This document shows positions 17,054 to 26,541 of a stretch of 64,000 nucleotides of DNA, piece after piece. The translations under genes were made by a program, and so were the position numbers. The notes under the pieces are model-generated. The model had not been told where the DNA came from and did no database searches. It saw nothing but the letters and a program-made list of their open reading frames with translations. Origin of the DNA: Microlunatus parietis (lineage in GTDB: Bacteria > Actinomycetota > Actinomycetes > Propionibacteriales > Propionibacteriaceae); assembly GCF_013407955.1 (NCBI RefSeq), contig NZ_JACCBU010000001.1:6510001-6574000 (forward strand), in the 5' to 3' direction. The first letter of the stretch is position 1, and the number at the start of each line of letters is the position of its first letter.

Positions 17054-17866
17054 ATGAAAGTGACGGAAGGGGCGGAGCCCGACCTGGCGCATCGGGTCCG
17101 GGAGCGGATCGCCCGGATGCTCGCCGAGCAGGCGCCGCGACCGGAGCCGGCCGACGATGTCGAGGAGTACGGGGAGGACGACGACCTCGGCCCGGACGCC
17201 GTTGACCGGCTGCCGATCCGGCCGCGCGGGTTCGGCAGGTTCGGGCCAGCGCACCTGGCCGTGATCGCGGTCGTGGCCGTGCTCGGGCTGGCGGTCGCGG
17301 GCTGGGCGGTGCTGCGTGCGCAGCCGGTCAGCCTGGCGACCCCGGTGCCGCAGGTCCAGCCGGAGTCCCAGCCGCCCGAGCCGTCGACCGGACCGCCGGC
17401 GACGCCAGGAGCGACGCCGGCGGTGATCATGGTGCACGTCGTCGGGGCGGTCCGAAGACCCGGCCTGGTCACGCTGCCCGAGCGATCGCGGGTCGCCGAC
17501 GCGATCGAACGGGCCGGAGGACTGACCCGGGAGGCCGACCCGGACCGACTCAACCTGGCCCAGGTGCTCGCCGACGGCCAGCAGGTGGTGATCGGGACCA
17601 GGGCGGATCCGGCCGGCGAGGTGCGTGACGGCGGCGGTACGAACACCGGCGGCGGCGACCCGGCCGGCGGTGGCGGGCAGGTCGACCTCAACACGGCGAC
17701 CCAGTCGCAACTGGAGGCACTGCCGGGCGTCGGGCCGGTGACGGCGGGCAAGATCATCGCCTGGCGGGAACAGCATGGCCGGTTCAGCCGGGTGGAGGAA
17801 CTGCAGGAGGTCGACGGGATCGGACCCAAGACGTTCGCGCAGCTCGCGCCGCACGTCCGTGTCTGA
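17054..17866 (+). CDS. comEA: Competence protein ComEA
   Basis: A 270-residue DNA receptor-type protein. One transmembrane helix (about residues 58-82) follows a cytosolic acidic N-terminus. After it come a SLBB-type domain (VHVVGAVRRPGLVTLPERSRVADAIERAGG, about residues 125-155), a Gly-rich linker, and two helix-hairpin-helix motifs at the C-terminus (DLNTATQSQLEALPGVGPVTAGKIIAWRE and FSRVEELQEVDGIGPKTFAQL). ComEA holds double-stranded DNA outside the membrane for uptake. In-frame ATGs at 17024 and 17033 are alternative starts. The 3' end overlaps comEC by 8 bases. Confidence 0.93.
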   Translation: MKVTEGAEPDLAHRVRERIARMLAEQAPRPEPADDVEEYGEDDDLGPDAVDRLPIRPRGFGRFGPAHLAVIAVVAVLGLAVAGWAVLRAQPVSLATPVPQVQPESQPPEPSTGPPATPGATPAVIMVHVVGAVRRPGLVTLPERSRVADAIERAGGLTREADPDRLNLAQVLADGQQVVIGTRADPAGEVRDGGGTNTGGGDPAGGGGQVDLNTATQSQLEALPGVGPVTAGKIIAWREQHGRFSRVEELQEVDGIGPKTFAQLAPHVRV

Positions 17867-20249
17867 CCGGCACCGGCCCCGGGTGCCCGACCCGGGTGCC
17901 GAGGCGGAACGGGAGGATCAGGGGCGGCTCGGCGACCTGCGGATGGTGCCGATCGCGATTGCGGCCTGGGCGGCGTCCGTGGCCGGGACCGCGGGACAGC
18001 CGGTCGTCGTGGCGGTCGCCGCCGCGGTGGGGTTGCTGCTGGTGATCTCGGGCGCCGCCCGGCGGTTGCTGTTGCCGGTCGCGGCCGGGCTGGTGATCAT
18101 CGCGATCACCGCGGCCGGTGCGCTTCATGATCATCGGCTGCGGTCGGGTCCGGTGGCGGAGCTGGCCGCGGCGGAGGCGGTGGTGGCCCTCGAGGTCCGT
18201 ACCGTCGCCGATCCGAGGCGGGGCGACGCCGGTCCGGGCGGCGACTACCTGTCGGTGCGGGTGGACACGGTCACCGTCGCCGGCCGGGGTGATCACTGGC
18301 GAGTCGCCGCGCCCGTGCTGCTGATCGCGAGCGGACCGGCGCTGGCCACGCTCGAGCGGCTCCCGGTGGGTACGGCGCTCCGAGTGGACGCGCGGCTGCG
18401 GGCACCGGACGCCGGTGATGATCTTGCCGCGATCGCGAGGGTCCGCGGCGGCGTGACGGTGACCGCGGGCCCGGACGCCGGGCTGGCCCTGGTCGAGCGG
18501 GTCCGGGCCGGGTTGCGGGCCGCGGTCGAGGACCGGACGGCCGAACAGCGGGCGCTGGTGCCGGCGCTGGTGCTCGGCGACACGTCGGGCATCACCCCGG
18601 AACTCGAGGAGGACTTCGTCCGGACCGGGCTGACCCACCTGACGGCGGTGTCGGGGGCCAACCTGACCTTGCTGCTCGCATTCCTGCTGTTGCTGGCCCG
18701 GTGGTGCGGTGTCCGCGGCTGGTGGTTGCGCGGCGTCGGGCTGCTCGGCGTGATCATCTTCGTGGCGCTGTGCCGGACCGAGCCGAGCGTGCTCAGGGCG
18801 GCGGCCATGGGATTGGTGGCGCTCGCCGCGCTGGGCGGCGGCTCGCGGCTGAAGGGGCTGCGGAACCTCGGGGTCGCGGTCGTCGTGCTGATCTTGATCG
18901 ATCCGTATCTGGGCCGGTCGGCGGGATTCGCCCTCTCGGTGCTGGCGAGCGGTGGCATCATCGCGTGGGCGTCGCGCTGGGCGGCGGTCCTGCACCGGTG
19001 GCTGCCCAAGATCATCGCCGAGTCGATCACGGTGCCGTTGGCGGCGCACCTGGCCACACTGCCGGTGGTGACCGCGCTGTCCGGCACGGTGAGCGTGGTC
19101 GGGATCGTCGCGAACGCGCTGGCCGGGCCGTTCGTCGGCCCGGCGACCGTCTTCGGCTTCGCGGCGGCCGGGTTGTCGCTGCTGCACCCGTGGGCCGCGG
19201 TCGTGGCCGGATTCGGTGCGGCCTGGTCGGCCCAGCCGATCCTGTGGGTCGCGCATTGGGGTGCCGCCTTTCCCGGCGCCGCCTGGCCGTGGCCCGGACA
19301 TCCGGCGGCGCTGGCGCTGCTGGCCGGGGCCGGGCTCGCCGCCGCCTGGCTGATGCCGCACGTGCTGGCCCGGCGCTGGCTCGCCCTGCCGGTCGCACTG
19401 ATCATGGCGGTGGGCTTCCTCCGGCCGCCGGTCCAGCCGGGCTGGCCGCCCGCCGCCGCCGCGCTGGTGGCCTGCGACGTCGGCCAGGGTGACGGGCTGG
19501 TGGTCCCGGTCGGCGGCGATCAGGCGGTGGTGGTCGACGCCGGGCCGGACCCGCGGCTGATCGACGGCTGCCTTGATCAACTCGGCATCCGGGGCGTGCC
19601 GTTGTTGATCTTGTCCCACTTCCACGCCGATCACGTGGACGGGTTGGCCGGGGTGTTCGACGGCCGCCCGGTGGGCGAGCTGTGGGTGGGACCGCTGCCC
19701 GCCCCGGCGGCCCAGGCCGTCGCCGTGCAACGGCTTGCGGCTGATCACGGGGTACGAGTGCGGACTCCGCGAGTGGGGGAGCGGGTCGCGGTGGGTGGCA
19801 CCGCCTGGCAGGTGATCGGCCCGGTCGCCGTACCCCCGCCGTTCCCGGGCGACGACGAGGGCGAGTCCTCGGCCGAGAACGACGCCAGCCTCGCCCTGAT
19901 CGCCACTCTGGCGCCGTCACCCGGCCGGGACCGCGGGTTGCGGATCCTGTTCACCGGTGATCTTGAACCGAACGGTCAGCGGGCCATTCTGACCTCCGGC
20001 GTGGACCTGACGGTGGACGTGGTGAAGGTGCCACACCACGGCTCGTCGCGGCAGGACCGGGACTTCCTGGCCGCGACCCGGGCCCGGGTCGCCGTGGCCA
20101 GCGCCGGCAGGGACAACGACTACGGGCATCCCGCTCCACGTACCGTCGCCCTGCTGGAGTCGCTGGGCATGACCGTTCTGGCCACCAGCGAACGGGGCTC
20201 GATCGCGATCACGGCTGCCGGTGAGCTCGGCGCCGTCGTGTCCCGGTGA
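17859..20249 (+). CDS. comEC: Competence protein ComEC/Rec2 DNA channel
   Basis: A 796-residue protein starting at GTG 17859 inside the end of comEA. An N-terminal domain (DUF4131-like, residues 1-220) precedes the Competence domain with many helices (ALVLGDTSGITPELEEDFVRTGLTHLTAVSGANLTLLL is its core). A C-terminal metallo-beta-lactamase-like domain carries ACDVGQGDG, LILSHFHADHVDG and VKVPHHGS. It would form the inner-membrane channel for single-stranded DNA. No comF, pilus or dprA genes lie nearby, as is common in actinobacteria, so competence itself is unproven. Confidence 0.95.
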   Translation: MSDRHRPRVPDPGAEAEREDQGRLGDLRMVPIAIAAWAASVAGTAGQPVVVAVAAAVGLLLVISGAARRLLLPVAAGLVIIAITAAGALHDHRLRSGPVAELAAAEAVVALEVRTVADPRRGDAGPGGDYLSVRVDTVTVAGRGDHWRVAAPVLLIASGPALATLERLPVGTALRVDARLRAPDAGDDLAAIARVRGGVTVTAGPDAGLALVERVRAGLRAAVEDRTAEQRALVPALVLGDTSGITPELEEDFVRTGLTHLTAVSGANLTLLLAFLLLLARWCGVRGWWLRGVGLLGVIIFVALCRTEPSVLRAAAMGLVALAALGGGSRLKGLRNLGVAVVVLILIDPYLGRSAGFALSVLASGGIIAWASRWAAVLHRWLPKIIAESITVPLAAHLATLPVVTALSGTVSVVGIVANALAGPFVGPATVFGFAAAGLSLLHPWAAVVAGFGAAWSAQPILWVAHWGAAFPGAAWPWPGHPAALALLAGAGLAAAWLMPHVLARRWLALPVALIMAVGFLRPPVQPGWPPAAAALVACDVGQGDGLVVPVGGDQAVVVDAGPDPRLIDGCLDQLGIRGVPLLILSHFHADHVDGLAGVFDGRPVGELWVGPLPAPAAQAVAVQRLAADHGVRVRTPRVGERVAVGGTAWQVIGPVAVPPPFPGDDEGESSAENDASLALIATLAPSPGRDRGLRILFTGDLEPNGQRAILTSGVDLTVDVVKVPHHGSSRQDRDFLAATRARVAVASAGRDNDYGHPAPRTVALLESLGMTVLATSERGSIAITAAGELGAVVSR

Positions 20250-20352
20250 TCCCGAACGCGTGCGCCGCTGTCGGCCCGTGCCGAGCGGACCCGAAGGGCC
20301 GCGGCCGCCCGGGATCTGCCCTCGGCGTCCACTCGGCACGATGCGCGTCCGG

Positions 20353-21471
20353 CTAGGGGCGCAGGGCTTCGGCGGCTTGGGCCGCGAGCCGTTCGGTGTG
20401 TTCGTGGCTGGCGGGCTGCAGCCAGCCTTCGTTCAGCTCGGGTGTGCCGCCGCTGTTGACGGTCATCCGGAAGCCGAGACACTCCAGCCACAAGGCGCGC
20501 AGATTGAGGATGGACGGGAGCCGGTCGAGTTCCTCGTCGGTGAGCCGGACGTGCTCGGCATAGCCGCGCGAGACCGCGGCGACGTTCGCGGTGCCGTTGC
20601 GCTCGGCCGCGGTGCGCAGGAGCCAGGCCAACGCGGGCAATCGGGGCCCGCGCCCGGAGCCGGCCCAGCCGACGATCGCCAGGTCGCCGGGCGTGCCGAC
20701 GGCGGCCCAGGGATGGTAGTTGCCGTGCGTCAGCGCCTCCGGCAGGCCCTCGGCGTCGTCGGCGGTCTCGACCTGATCGCGCAGCCAGTCGAACTTCTCG
20801 CGCGCCGCGTCGTCGACCTTGTCCTCGACGCTGACCAGGAAGCTCATCGCGGCGGTCAGGTCCTCCTTCGGCCGTCCGACGTGGAAGCCGCCGTCGGTCT
20901 CTTCGGCGCCGCCGTCTCTGGCCACGGCGCCGTCGCCGGGCGGCAGCGTGTGCAGCCGGCCCAGCAGGCCGGCGAGTTCGTACCAGAGTTCCGGCCCGCC
21001 ACTCGGGCGCCCGCCGTCGATGAACCGGGTGACGATGATCCCCTTGCCGTCGAGGACGGTGACCGGATCGTCGTCAGCGATCCGCTCCGCGGGGAAGTCG
21101 TGTAGCGCGAGGAACCGCAGGATCTCGGCGTCACCCTGGACTCGGCTGACCCGGTCGGCCGAGGACGAGAAGACCCGCGCGATCCACCGCCCGCCGTCGG
21201 TGTGCTTGACGACCAGCGTCGACGCGTAGTGACCGGGCCAGGAGTCTCGGGGCCGGGTGGCGGGATCGTCGTCGATCGGCAGGATCGAGTCGATCCGGAT
21301 CCCGTAATGCGCTTCGAGATGGGCCTTCAGCGTCGCCTGCTCGTACGGCCGGGAGTGGACGAATTCCTGCCGGTTCGCCAACTCCAGATCGGCCCGCGCC
21401 TGGGTGTAACGCTGCCCGGTTGCGCGGGCTCGCTCACGTACCGCGCGCTTGAAACTGCTCTGCTTGGTCAT
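20353..21471 (-). CDS. Phosphotransferase-fold protein with replaced catalytic residues
   Basis: A 372-residue protein in the APH/choline-kinase-like fold. The start is ATG 21471, after AGGAGG. An N-terminal basic helix pair (SFKRAVRERARATGQRYTQA, residues 6-25) precedes the N-lobe (YASTLVVKHTDGGRWIARVF). The catalytic loop reads HGNYHPWAAV (from residue 249), where active relatives have HGDxxxGN; the later metal-binding Asp of IDW is VGW (267-269). The scaffold after it (AGSGRGPRLPALAWLL) is still typical. It is therefore likely a pseudokinase that binds rather than phosphorylates. The partner and ligand are unknown. Confidence 0.8.
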   Translation of the reverse strand: MTKQSSFKRAVRERARATGQRYTQARADLELANRQEFVHSRPYEQATLKAHLEAHYGIRIDSILPIDDDPATRPRDSWPGHYASTLVVKHTDGGRWIARVFSSSADRVSRVQGDAEILRFLALHDFPAERIADDDPVTVLDGKGIIVTRFIDGGRPSGGPELWYELAGLLGRLHTLPPGDGAVARDGGAEETDGGFHVGRPKEDLTAAMSFLVSVEDKVDDAAREKFDWLRDQVETADDAEGLPEALTHGNYHPWAAVGTPGDLAIVGWAGSGRGPRLPALAWLLRTAAERNGTANVAAVSRGYAEHVRLTDEELDRLPSILNLRALWLECLGFRMTVNSGGTPELNEGWLQPASHEHTERLAAQAAEALRP

Positions 21472-21857
21472 GACAAGCCTCCTCGACGTGTCGCCGCTCC
21501 CCAGCAACGTGACACTCGAACAGGCCTGGACGATGGTGACCGTGAGGGCAGTTTCCCCTTCGCCATTCCGAGGTCCCGGCTGGGGCGGGTCCTCGCAGGC
21601 TGGGCGTTTGGTCGACGCCACTGACGATCATGATCGAGGTCAGAGCCCCGTGTCAACCACCTGCCGGAGCAACGCTGTCCGCGACCCGTTGATGATCATG
21701 GGATCGATCAGACCGTACGGACGCGAGCCGAGCCAGCCGGGACTGCGCCTCGGGCTCGGAGCTACCGGAACCACAGCCGCCGGTCGTCCTGCCGTCCGGA
21801 GGAGCCTGCGCTCGGCGGCGTGGCGCGGTGACCGCCGGGTGACCTATCGTGCGGCCC
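21472..21857. other. 386-base gap, no gene found
   Basis: No convincing reading frame, RNA gene or terminator is visible in this stretch between divergent genes. It contains three TGATCA sites and should hold the promoters for the pseudokinase gene and the small membrane protein gene. Confidence 0.5.
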
Positions 21858-22088
21858 ATGGCCGACTCCGTCTCCCCGCTGCGTCTGGCCCGGCCGTACC
21901 TGATCACGGCGGCAGTGTTCCTCGGGCTCGGTGTCGCCGGCTTCCTGCTCGGCCAGGCGTTGCAGATCAACTACCTGTCCACTCTGCTGGCGCTGGGCGG
22001 CGCCGGGCTGGTGCTGGTCGGCACGCTGTTCCTGTTGTCCGGCACCGTGGTGCTGCTGATCGCCACGTTGCGTTCCAGATCCGGGTGA
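21858..22088 (+). CDS. Small two-helix membrane protein
   Basis: A 76-residue protein starting at the ATG at 21858 (an earlier in-frame ATG lies at 21849). Two hydrophobic helices occupy about residues 12-33 and 39-68, ending in RSRSG. No family is recognised. It has no clear ribosome site. Codon use and third-base GC look like a real gene. It lies 79 bases before the next gene on the same strand. Confidence 0.55.
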   Translation: MADSVSPLRLARPYLITAAVFLGLGVAGFLLGQALQINYLSTLLALGGAGLVLVGTLFLLSGTVVLLIATLRSRSG

Positions 22089-22167
22089 TCACGGCCGGTG
22101 TTGATCATGAGGGGCGCCTCATCCGGGACTCATCGGCGTCTCATCGGGCGTCGCAACACTCCGGCTC

Positions 22168-23499
22168 ATGCTCAACCCGGTGCTGTGCCGCACCCTCCAC
22201 CCGGTCCTGTCGCTGCGTGCCTTCCGTCGGCTGCGGTGGATTCGGCGGCTGCCGGCGGTTCGGCGGCTGCGTGCCTGGACGGCGGCCAACCAGACGGTAC
22301 GCCGGCTGCGCCGGGACCGCCCGGCGCCGGAGTTGATCTTCCCCGCGATCCGGGAGCTGGCGGCGGCCGGGCGGACCCGGCAAGCGCGGGCCCTGATCCG
22401 GCTCGCGGGTCGGACCGGCGCCGATCCGGTCGACCTGCGACGGCTGCACCGGCTGCTGGCCGGCTATTCCGGCACGATCTCCGCACCAGTCCTGCGCCGA
22501 GCCGCAGCGGCGGCCGGACCGGGCCGGCGAGGTCGGACACCGGTTCCGGTCACCGGGCTCGCGGGCCGCGGGGCGGACGTGGAGGCGGTGGTGCGGTATC
22601 GGCTGCCGGGCGGCGGGACCATGATCAGAAAGACGCTGGTCGGCGACCGGCCGCGCGAAGTGAGCAGCTACCGGTCCGGACTCTGGTCGGGCGGGCGGAC
22701 CTGGCGAGTGCCGCGGCTGCACCACGCCGAACGGGAAGCGGTGCCCGGGGCGGTGCCGCGCTGGCACCTGTTCCTGGAGGACCTCGGCTCGATCGAGCGA
22801 CTCGAGGAGCCGGAGTTGATCTTGACGGCGGCGCGGGCGCTCGGTGAGTTCGGTGGGGCCCGGCTGGGTGATCCGGTGCTCGGCTCACTGCCCTGGCTGA
22901 CCGACCGGGCGGAACCGTACCGGCGGCTGGAGGAACTGCGCGACCTCGGCCGTACGGTTCGGGGTACGGTGGCGCCGGAGATCGCCGACCGGCTGGAACA
23001 GACCCTGGACCGGCTGGCGGCGCGCCGGATCGAGCTCCGGGAACGCTTCCTGGCCCTGCCGTCGACGCTGTGCCACGGTGACCCGACCCGGTCCAACGTG
23101 ACCGTCCGCGGTGACGTGTTGATCATGTTCGACCTCGGGTCCTGTCACCGGGGGCCGGTCGGCAGCGACCTCGGCGTGCTGCTGGCCGTGCCGAATCCGT
23201 CGATCCGGCACCGTCGGTTGTCGCTGGCCGACTGTCTGGAGCAGTACCGGTGCGGTGTCGAAGCTGCGGCGGGCCCGGTCGACCCCGATCAACTCGGGTT
23301 CGGCTTCCGGTACCGCTTGTTGATCAAGTCGCTCGCCTGGCAGCTGGTCCGGTTGCCGCCTCCGGTGACCACGGCTGCGACCGGTGGCCGGGCTCGCCGG
23401 ATCATGATCAAACGGCGCAGCGTCGAGGCCGACCTCGGCTGGCTCTGCGACGAGGCGGAACTCCTGCTCGGCGCCGCGACGGTCGCGCCGGACCGGTGA
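22168..23499 (+). CDS. Phosphotransferase/aminoglycoside kinase-fold protein
   Basis: A 443-residue protein. Residues 1-130 are Arg- and Leu-rich helices with no recognised match. The remainder is an APH-like kinase: a K-containing strand (GTMIRKTLVG, about residue 155), a hinge with HLFLEDLGSIERL, the catalytic loop CHGDPTRSNV (His-Gly-Asp and Asn intact) and the metal Asp in MFDLGSCHRGPVGSDLG. Unlike its neighbour at 20353-21471, its catalytic residues are complete, so it should transfer phosphate to a small molecule. The substrate is unknown. It converges on the DUF5722 gene with a 13-base gap. Confidence 0.75.
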   Translation: MLNPVLCRTLHPVLSLRAFRRLRWIRRLPAVRRLRAWTAANQTVRRLRRDRPAPELIFPAIRELAAAGRTRQARALIRLAGRTGADPVDLRRLHRLLAGYSGTISAPVLRRAAAAAGPGRRGRTPVPVTGLAGRGADVEAVVRYRLPGGGTMIRKTLVGDRPREVSSYRSGLWSGGRTWRVPRLHHAEREAVPGAVPRWHLFLEDLGSIERLEEPELILTAARALGEFGGARLGDPVLGSLPWLTDRAEPYRRLEELRDLGRTVRGTVAPEIADRLEQTLDRLAARRIELRERFLALPSTLCHGDPTRSNVTVRGDVLIMFDLGSCHRGPVGSDLGVLLAVPNPSIRHRRLSLADCLEQYRCGVEAAAGPVDPDQLGFGFRYRLLIKSLAWQLVRLPPPVTTAATGGRARRIMIKRRSVEADLGWLCDEAELLLGAATVAPDR

Positions 23500-23512
23500 C
23501 CGCGGCGGCCGG

Positions 23513-26491
23513 TCAGCCGGCGAACCAGCCCAGATCGTCCAGCTGGAACCGCGGCTGCCAGGTGGTGGTGCTGCCGACGCCGGCGAACCCGACCTCGATC
23601 CCGGTGATCTTGCTCCGACCCGGCCAGCCGGAGACGTCAACCGCGACTCGGTTCCAGCGGTCCGGGCTGAACGAGTCGAGCGTCTCGGTGATGCTGGTGC
23701 CGTCCTCGGCGAGCAGCGTCAGCGTGGCACGGTAGCCGGTCGCGCCGGGCAGCCCGCCGTACGCGTTCATCCAGACGTAGACCGTGCCGGCGGCGCCGAG
23801 TTCGAGTGGCTGGCGGTAGCGGGCGGCGATGCTGCGTTGTTGATCACCGGGTACGGCCTCGCTGGTCGCCTCCAGCGCGTAGGCACCGGAGCGTGGCCGG
23901 CCGGGCGCGTTGGCGAACGAGCCGACCCGGGCGATGCCGGCCACCCCGTCGCCGGGGGTGAAGCCGCCGAGGTCGTTCTCGAAGTCGATCACCGTGTGCT
24001 CGGTCGGCGGCGGGATGTCGACCGGGACCAACAGCCGCTGCCCGGCGAGCTCCAGGCAGACGGCCGACGGGTCCTCGCCGGTCACGGCGGTGATCTTGGT
24101 CGTGATCGTCTGCGTCTCGCCGAACGTCGAGCCGTCGCCGTCGACCCGGGCCGGGTCGGTCCTGACGTCGCCGCAGCCGTTGCCGATCATGATCGGTCCG
24201 GTCAGCGGGTCCAGATCGAGGTTGCCCAGCCTGATCGTCAGCCGGGAGCCGATCAGTTCGGCGCGTTCGGCGGCCGCGCTGGCGGTCACGTTGGGCAGCC
24301 GGGACGGGTCGGCCTTGCCGGCTGCCACCACGGAACCGATCGCGAAGGAGGCGCCCGGGGTGCCGGTGCCGGTCCCGCCGACCAGCACCTTGAGCCGGGT
24401 CAGCCGGCCCGGATCGGCCGGCACCGCGATCGCGACCGGGTGCAGTTGGCCGTCGGCGGGAATCCGGGCCCGGCCGTTGATGATCATGCCGTCGTCCAGC
24501 GTCGCGCGGAGCCGGACCAGGACTTCGGGGCCGAGCCCGGCGTCGGTGGGCACCCGTACCGTCGCGCCGAGCCAGCGCTTGCCGGACAGGGCGATCGGCC
24601 GGTCGAAGGCGCGCACCACGCCGCGGTCCTGCTTGCCGAACGTACCGTCCGCGGTGGTCACCTTGAGCACCCCGTCCTGCGCGGTCGCCGCGGCCGCGTT
24701 GTTGGACGGCAGCCAGCCGTCGGCGTCGCGGCCGAACGTGCCCAGCGGCCGGACGTCGGCGAGCTTGCCGCCGACCCGGCTCGGCACCGCGAGCACCTCG
24801 GCCCGGTCGGCGAGCTTGCTCGGGTCGAAGCCGTCCACCAGCTCGGCCCAGTCGTCGATACCGATGATCGGCAGCGCGAACGTCGTCACCTCGGTGGAGC
24901 GGGCGGTGTCGATGCCGGCGAAGACGTCGTAGATGATCTTCTTCCGCAGCGGCGCGGCGGGGAACTCGCGGCTGTGATCGGCCGCCCACAGGCCGAGGTT
25001 GAGCCCGCCCTCCTGCCGGTGATCGACATGCCGGTGCAGGATGAACGAGTCGATCGACGGCAGGAACTTGATCTTGTAGTAGGCCAGCGCGTAGCAGGCG
25101 GCCTGGAGTCGCTCGGCCTGCTCGGTCAGCGCATCGCCCTGGCCCGGCGTGTTGCAGCCCTGCTCGGACAGGATGATCCGGCGCGGCTGGTCACCGTACC
25201 GGAACTCGGCGGCCTCCAGGTACTGCGGCAGCACCTCGATGTTCTTGAACGTGATCCGTGGCGTGTCCGGCGTTTCGGTGGCCGTCTCGTCGTTCCAGAA
25301 GTCGGGCTCGAACAGATTCTCCGGGTACGGATGGTAGGCGACCTGCCAGTCGAAGTCCCCGCCCCGCTCGGCCACCCGGTTGAACTCGTCGACCAGGTCC
25401 CTGCCACGGTAGTTGCGGGTCGGGTTCTCCGGGTCTGGGTTGCCCGGCGGCAGCAGGGTCCAGTGGTGCTCCAGCGACAGGTACGTCCGCGCGGCGCGGA
25501 ACGCCGACTTGGTGGCCAGCGAGACCAGCCGTACCGCCCGGGCGTAGCCGTCGACGAACTCGGCCAGCGACTTCTCACCCGAGTTCGACCAGGTCCACTG
25601 GGCGTTGACCTCGTTGCCGACGATGTAGCCCGAGGCCAGCCCGTGCCGATGATCTTGGCGGCCGTACCGCTGGGCCACGAAGTCGAGGGCGGCACTGAGG
25701 TACCGGACCCCGTCGGCGGTCTCGGTGTTGAAGCCGAACACCGGCCCGGCGCCCGGCTCGGTGGACGCGTCCGGATGTATCAGCACCTCGGCGGCACTGT
25801 TGGCCTCGCCGGGGTGCCGGTAGAGCAGCAGGATGACGTTGACCAGGATGCCGTCGTCGGTGAGCGGCTTGATCTGCCGGTCGAACGCGGTGACCGCCGC
25901 CGCATCGAAGTAGTAGGTGCTGCCACCATGATCGAAAGCGATCTCAGAGTCCGGGTCGGCCGACTTCAGCAGCATGATGTCGGCAAGATCGAGATTGAGC
26001 GCCGCGTGCTGGATCCCCAACTCCTCGGCGTCGTCGGTCAGCTGGACCTGGAGACCCTTCTTGCTGGTCGTCGCCGGCAGCGGTGCCGGATTGGCCGGCG
26101 CAAAGTCGAACCGGTCGGCGTACCGGCTCGGGCCGACCGGCTTCCCGTCGGCCGCGGCGACGAACTGGCTGAAGAGCCGGTCCGTGCCGTCCCTGGCGAT
26201 CCGGGAGATCGTTGCGCTGAACCGGCCCGACGTCGGGATCACCGTGGAGACGGGGTCGGCGCCGGCGATCGAGGCGGTCCGCTCGGCACCGATCGCGTAC
26301 AGATCGACCTCACCGGCGGCTCGGCCGGTGATCGTGATCGTCGTGGCGCCGACGGTGACGGCTTCGATGCCGACCGGGCCGTCGGCGTACGCGCGGGGCA
26401 CCGTGAGCAACGTCGCGATGATCATGAGTACGAGGATCGTCACGGTCGGCCGGACGGGGGATCGGCGCAGCGTCGAACGATCCAGCCCCAT
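23513..26491 (-). CDS. Secreted DUF5722 putative glycosidase
   Basis: A 992-residue exported protein with an N-terminal signal helix (TVTILVLMIIATLLTVPRAYA, residues 16-36). The central part (about residues 145-540) reads as a TIM barrel of the DUF5722 type. It has GYIVGNEVNAQWTWSN, with Asn-Glu at 293-294 in the place of a clan GH-A acid/base, and RRIILSEQGCN, with Glu443 in the place of the nucleophile. The C-terminal third contains beta-sandwich regions, the last (about 835-992) looking like a carbohydrate-binding domain. It is probably an extracellular glycoside hydrolase, but the substrate is unknown. Confidence 0.82.
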   Translation of the reverse strand: MGLDRSTLRRSPVRPTVTILVLMIIATLLTVPRAYADGPVGIEAVTVGATTITITGRAAGEVDLYAIGAERTASIAGADPVSTVIPTSGRFSATISRIARDGTDRLFSQFVAAADGKPVGPSRYADRFDFAPANPAPLPATTSKKGLQVQLTDDAEELGIQHAALNLDLADIMLLKSADPDSEIAFDHGGSTYYFDAAAVTAFDRQIKPLTDDGILVNVILLLYRHPGEANSAAEVLIHPDASTEPGAGPVFGFNTETADGVRYLSAALDFVAQRYGRQDHRHGLASGYIVGNEVNAQWTWSNSGEKSLAEFVDGYARAVRLVSLATKSAFRAARTYLSLEHHWTLLPPGNPDPENPTRNYRGRDLVDEFNRVAERGGDFDWQVAYHPYPENLFEPDFWNDETATETPDTPRITFKNIEVLPQYLEAAEFRYGDQPRRIILSEQGCNTPGQGDALTEQAERLQAACYALAYYKIKFLPSIDSFILHRHVDHRQEGGLNLGLWAADHSREFPAAPLRKKIIYDVFAGIDTARSTEVTTFALPIIGIDDWAELVDGFDPSKLADRAEVLAVPSRVGGKLADVRPLGTFGRDADGWLPSNNAAAATAQDGVLKVTTADGTFGKQDRGVVRAFDRPIALSGKRWLGATVRVPTDAGLGPEVLVRLRATLDDGMIINGRARIPADGQLHPVAIAVPADPGRLTRLKVLVGGTGTGTPGASFAIGSVVAAGKADPSRLPNVTASAAAERAELIGSRLTIRLGNLDLDPLTGPIMIGNGCGDVRTDPARVDGDGSTFGETQTITTKITAVTGEDPSAVCLELAGQRLLVPVDIPPPTEHTVIDFENDLGGFTPGDGVAGIARVGSFANAPGRPRSGAYALEATSEAVPGDQQRSIAARYRQPLELGAAGTVYVWMNAYGGLPGATGYRATLTLLAEDGTSITETLDSFSPDRWNRVAVDVSGWPGRSKITGIEVGFAGVGSTTTWQPRFQLDDLGWFAG

Positions 26492-26541
26492 CGTGATCAG
26501 CCCCGTCCGTGATCAAACTCCGGTGTCCGGGCTGAAGCTTG

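Noticed and set aside
23837..26512. Plus-strand frame of 891 codons opposite the DUF5722 gene
   Set aside because: Composition is that of an antisense frame, no motif, no ribosome site; the minus-strand gene has signal peptide and domain matches.
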